Below are positions 6,028-6,633 of a stretch of 6,633 nt of DNA, one piece after another. Position 1 is the stretch's first letter, and the number at the start of each line of letters is the position of its first letter. The DNA is taken from NCBI GenBank assembly GCA_937996605.1, contig CALKVB010000371.1, positions 1 to 6,633 of the forward strand, written 5' to 3'. Made by a program: the position numbers and the translations under genes. Source of the stretch: an uncultured Oxalobacteraceae bacterium (GTDB lineage Bacteria; Pseudomonadota; Gammaproteobacteria; Burkholderiales; Burkholderiaceae_D). The notes under the pieces were generated by a model. The model saw nothing but the letters and a program-made list of their open reading frames with translations, was not told the DNA's origin and ran no database searches.

Positions 6028-6633
6028 TCACACACGATGTTTGAACGTGGGATTTTCATCGAAAAACTCGCAAAACGGACAGTCGGGCGTTTCGGGGCAC
6101 GGGAACACATAGGGCACACCAGCTCCATTGGTCACTGTAGTGGCGTGAATCAGCCACCGAAAATTGCAGCTGCAATGCTGCATGATTGTCGTTTCCGGTA
6201 CAACCTCGCGGTTCAGGCAGCGTTCTCCACATTCAGGGCATTTACAATAGTAGTCTTTGATGTCTTGCACGTTTTCAAAAGAATGCATCCCCATCGTAAG
6301 TGCTTCACGGATCACGGGAACGAGGGCTCGCCTCATTCGTCGTTGTTCCCGTTCAAAATGCTGCCTTCGCCTTTCCGCTTCTTCGTCTTCGCGTTGCTTC
6401 AACGCCAAAACGGCTTTTTGGAAATCATTCGAGGGACGACTTACCTCTCCCCGTTTGATAGCGTGGTACATGCAGAAGGGACAATCGTTTTCGCCAATGC
6501 ACCGGTACCACTCTGTCCCCAATGCATGACGTTGCCAGCGATGTCCGTCTTCGCATCTTCGCCAGTACAAATTCGTCAGGAACGGTTCGGACGCTTTTCC
6601 ACAACTTGGACAGGGACGCTCCAAAAGCTTTGC
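6028..6633 (-). CDS. Double zinc-ribbon protein with central charged helix (5' partial)
   Basis: The protein has two cysteine-rich modules of the same build. Module 1 runs CPSCG, then WRRC-EDGHRW, then DCPFC. Module 2 runs CPECG, then HCSC-NFRW, then DCPFC. Each could bind zinc through its CxxC pairs, and the (G)HRW...CPxC pattern recalls the probable zinc-ribbon family DUF4379; that name is from memory, not a search. Between the modules is a stretch of about 45 residues rich in Glu, Arg and Gln (EDEEAERRRQHFEREQRRMRR) that should form a long charged helix or coiled coil. No enzyme motif is seen. The frame is open to the right edge of the window. The only start-like codon near it is TTG at 6624, which is implausible for this type of genome, so the true start is taken to lie outside. 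Nucleic-acid or protein binding is the likely role, by inference. The stop is 68 bp before the 828-aa gene on the same strand. Confidence 0.8.
   Translation of the reverse strand, partial: AKLLERPCPSCGKASEPFLTNLYWRRCEDGHRWQRHALGTEWYRCIGENDCPFCMYHAIKRGEVSRPSNDFQKAVLALKQREDEEAERRRQHFEREQRRMRRALVPVIREALTMGMHSFENVQDIKDYYCKCPECGERCLNREVVPETTIMQHCSCNFRWLIHATTVTNGAGVPYVFPCPETPDCPFCEFFDENPTFKHRV

Noticed and set aside
6622..6624. TTG as the start of the zinc-ribbon gene
   Set aside because: The frame continues open to the window edge, and the other genes here whose starts lie inside the window use ATG. The gene is treated as incomplete.

Overview
The window looks like a densely packed piece of a large double-stranded DNA virus of a eukaryote, perhaps of the nucleocytoplasmic (giant virus) type. 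This is an inference from gene content and layout, not a database match. The supports are a PrimPol/UL52-type archaeo-eukaryotic primase, intergenic gaps of only 51, 135 and 68 bp, tail-to-tail coding overlaps of 17 and 59 bp, no introns, no consistent Shine-Dalgarno sites, and several large proteins with no recognisable family. No rRNA, tRNA, CRISPR array or insertion sequence is visible, and no gene-free stretch exceeds 135 bp.

Layout from left to right. Positions 3-692 (+) hold the C-terminal part of a Bem46/ABHD13-like alpha/beta hydrolase that runs off the left edge. It converges on and overlaps 676-2208 (-), a stand-alone primase with all three catalytic motifs, an unusual six-cysteine cluster and a C-terminal UL52-type zinc knuckle. 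Upstream of the primase on the same strand is 2260-2751 (-), an orphan 163-aa protein. A 135-bp divergent promoter region (2752-2886) separates it from 2887-3531 (+), a 214-aa helical protein with one likely membrane segment. That gene converges on and overlaps 3473-5959 (-), an 828-aa multidomain protein with a GNAT-like N-terminus, a linker of near-identical 30-bp tandem repeats and a long beta-rich C-terminal part. At the right edge, 6028-6633 (-) is an incomplete double zinc-ribbon protein with a charged helix between its two ribbon modules.

The most useful new observation is a shared arrangement upstream of three genes: GCATG, then TTGA 1-4 nt later, then an A-rich tract (AATAAA or TAAAAAAA) 5-9 nt later that ends 6-8 nt before the ATG. 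It sits on the correct strand in each case and is missing upstream of the primase. It may be a lineage-specific promoter. The only firm functional assignments are the primase (DNA replication or repair priming) and the serine hydrolase. The others are described by visible structure only, and no joint pathway can be shown from this window.
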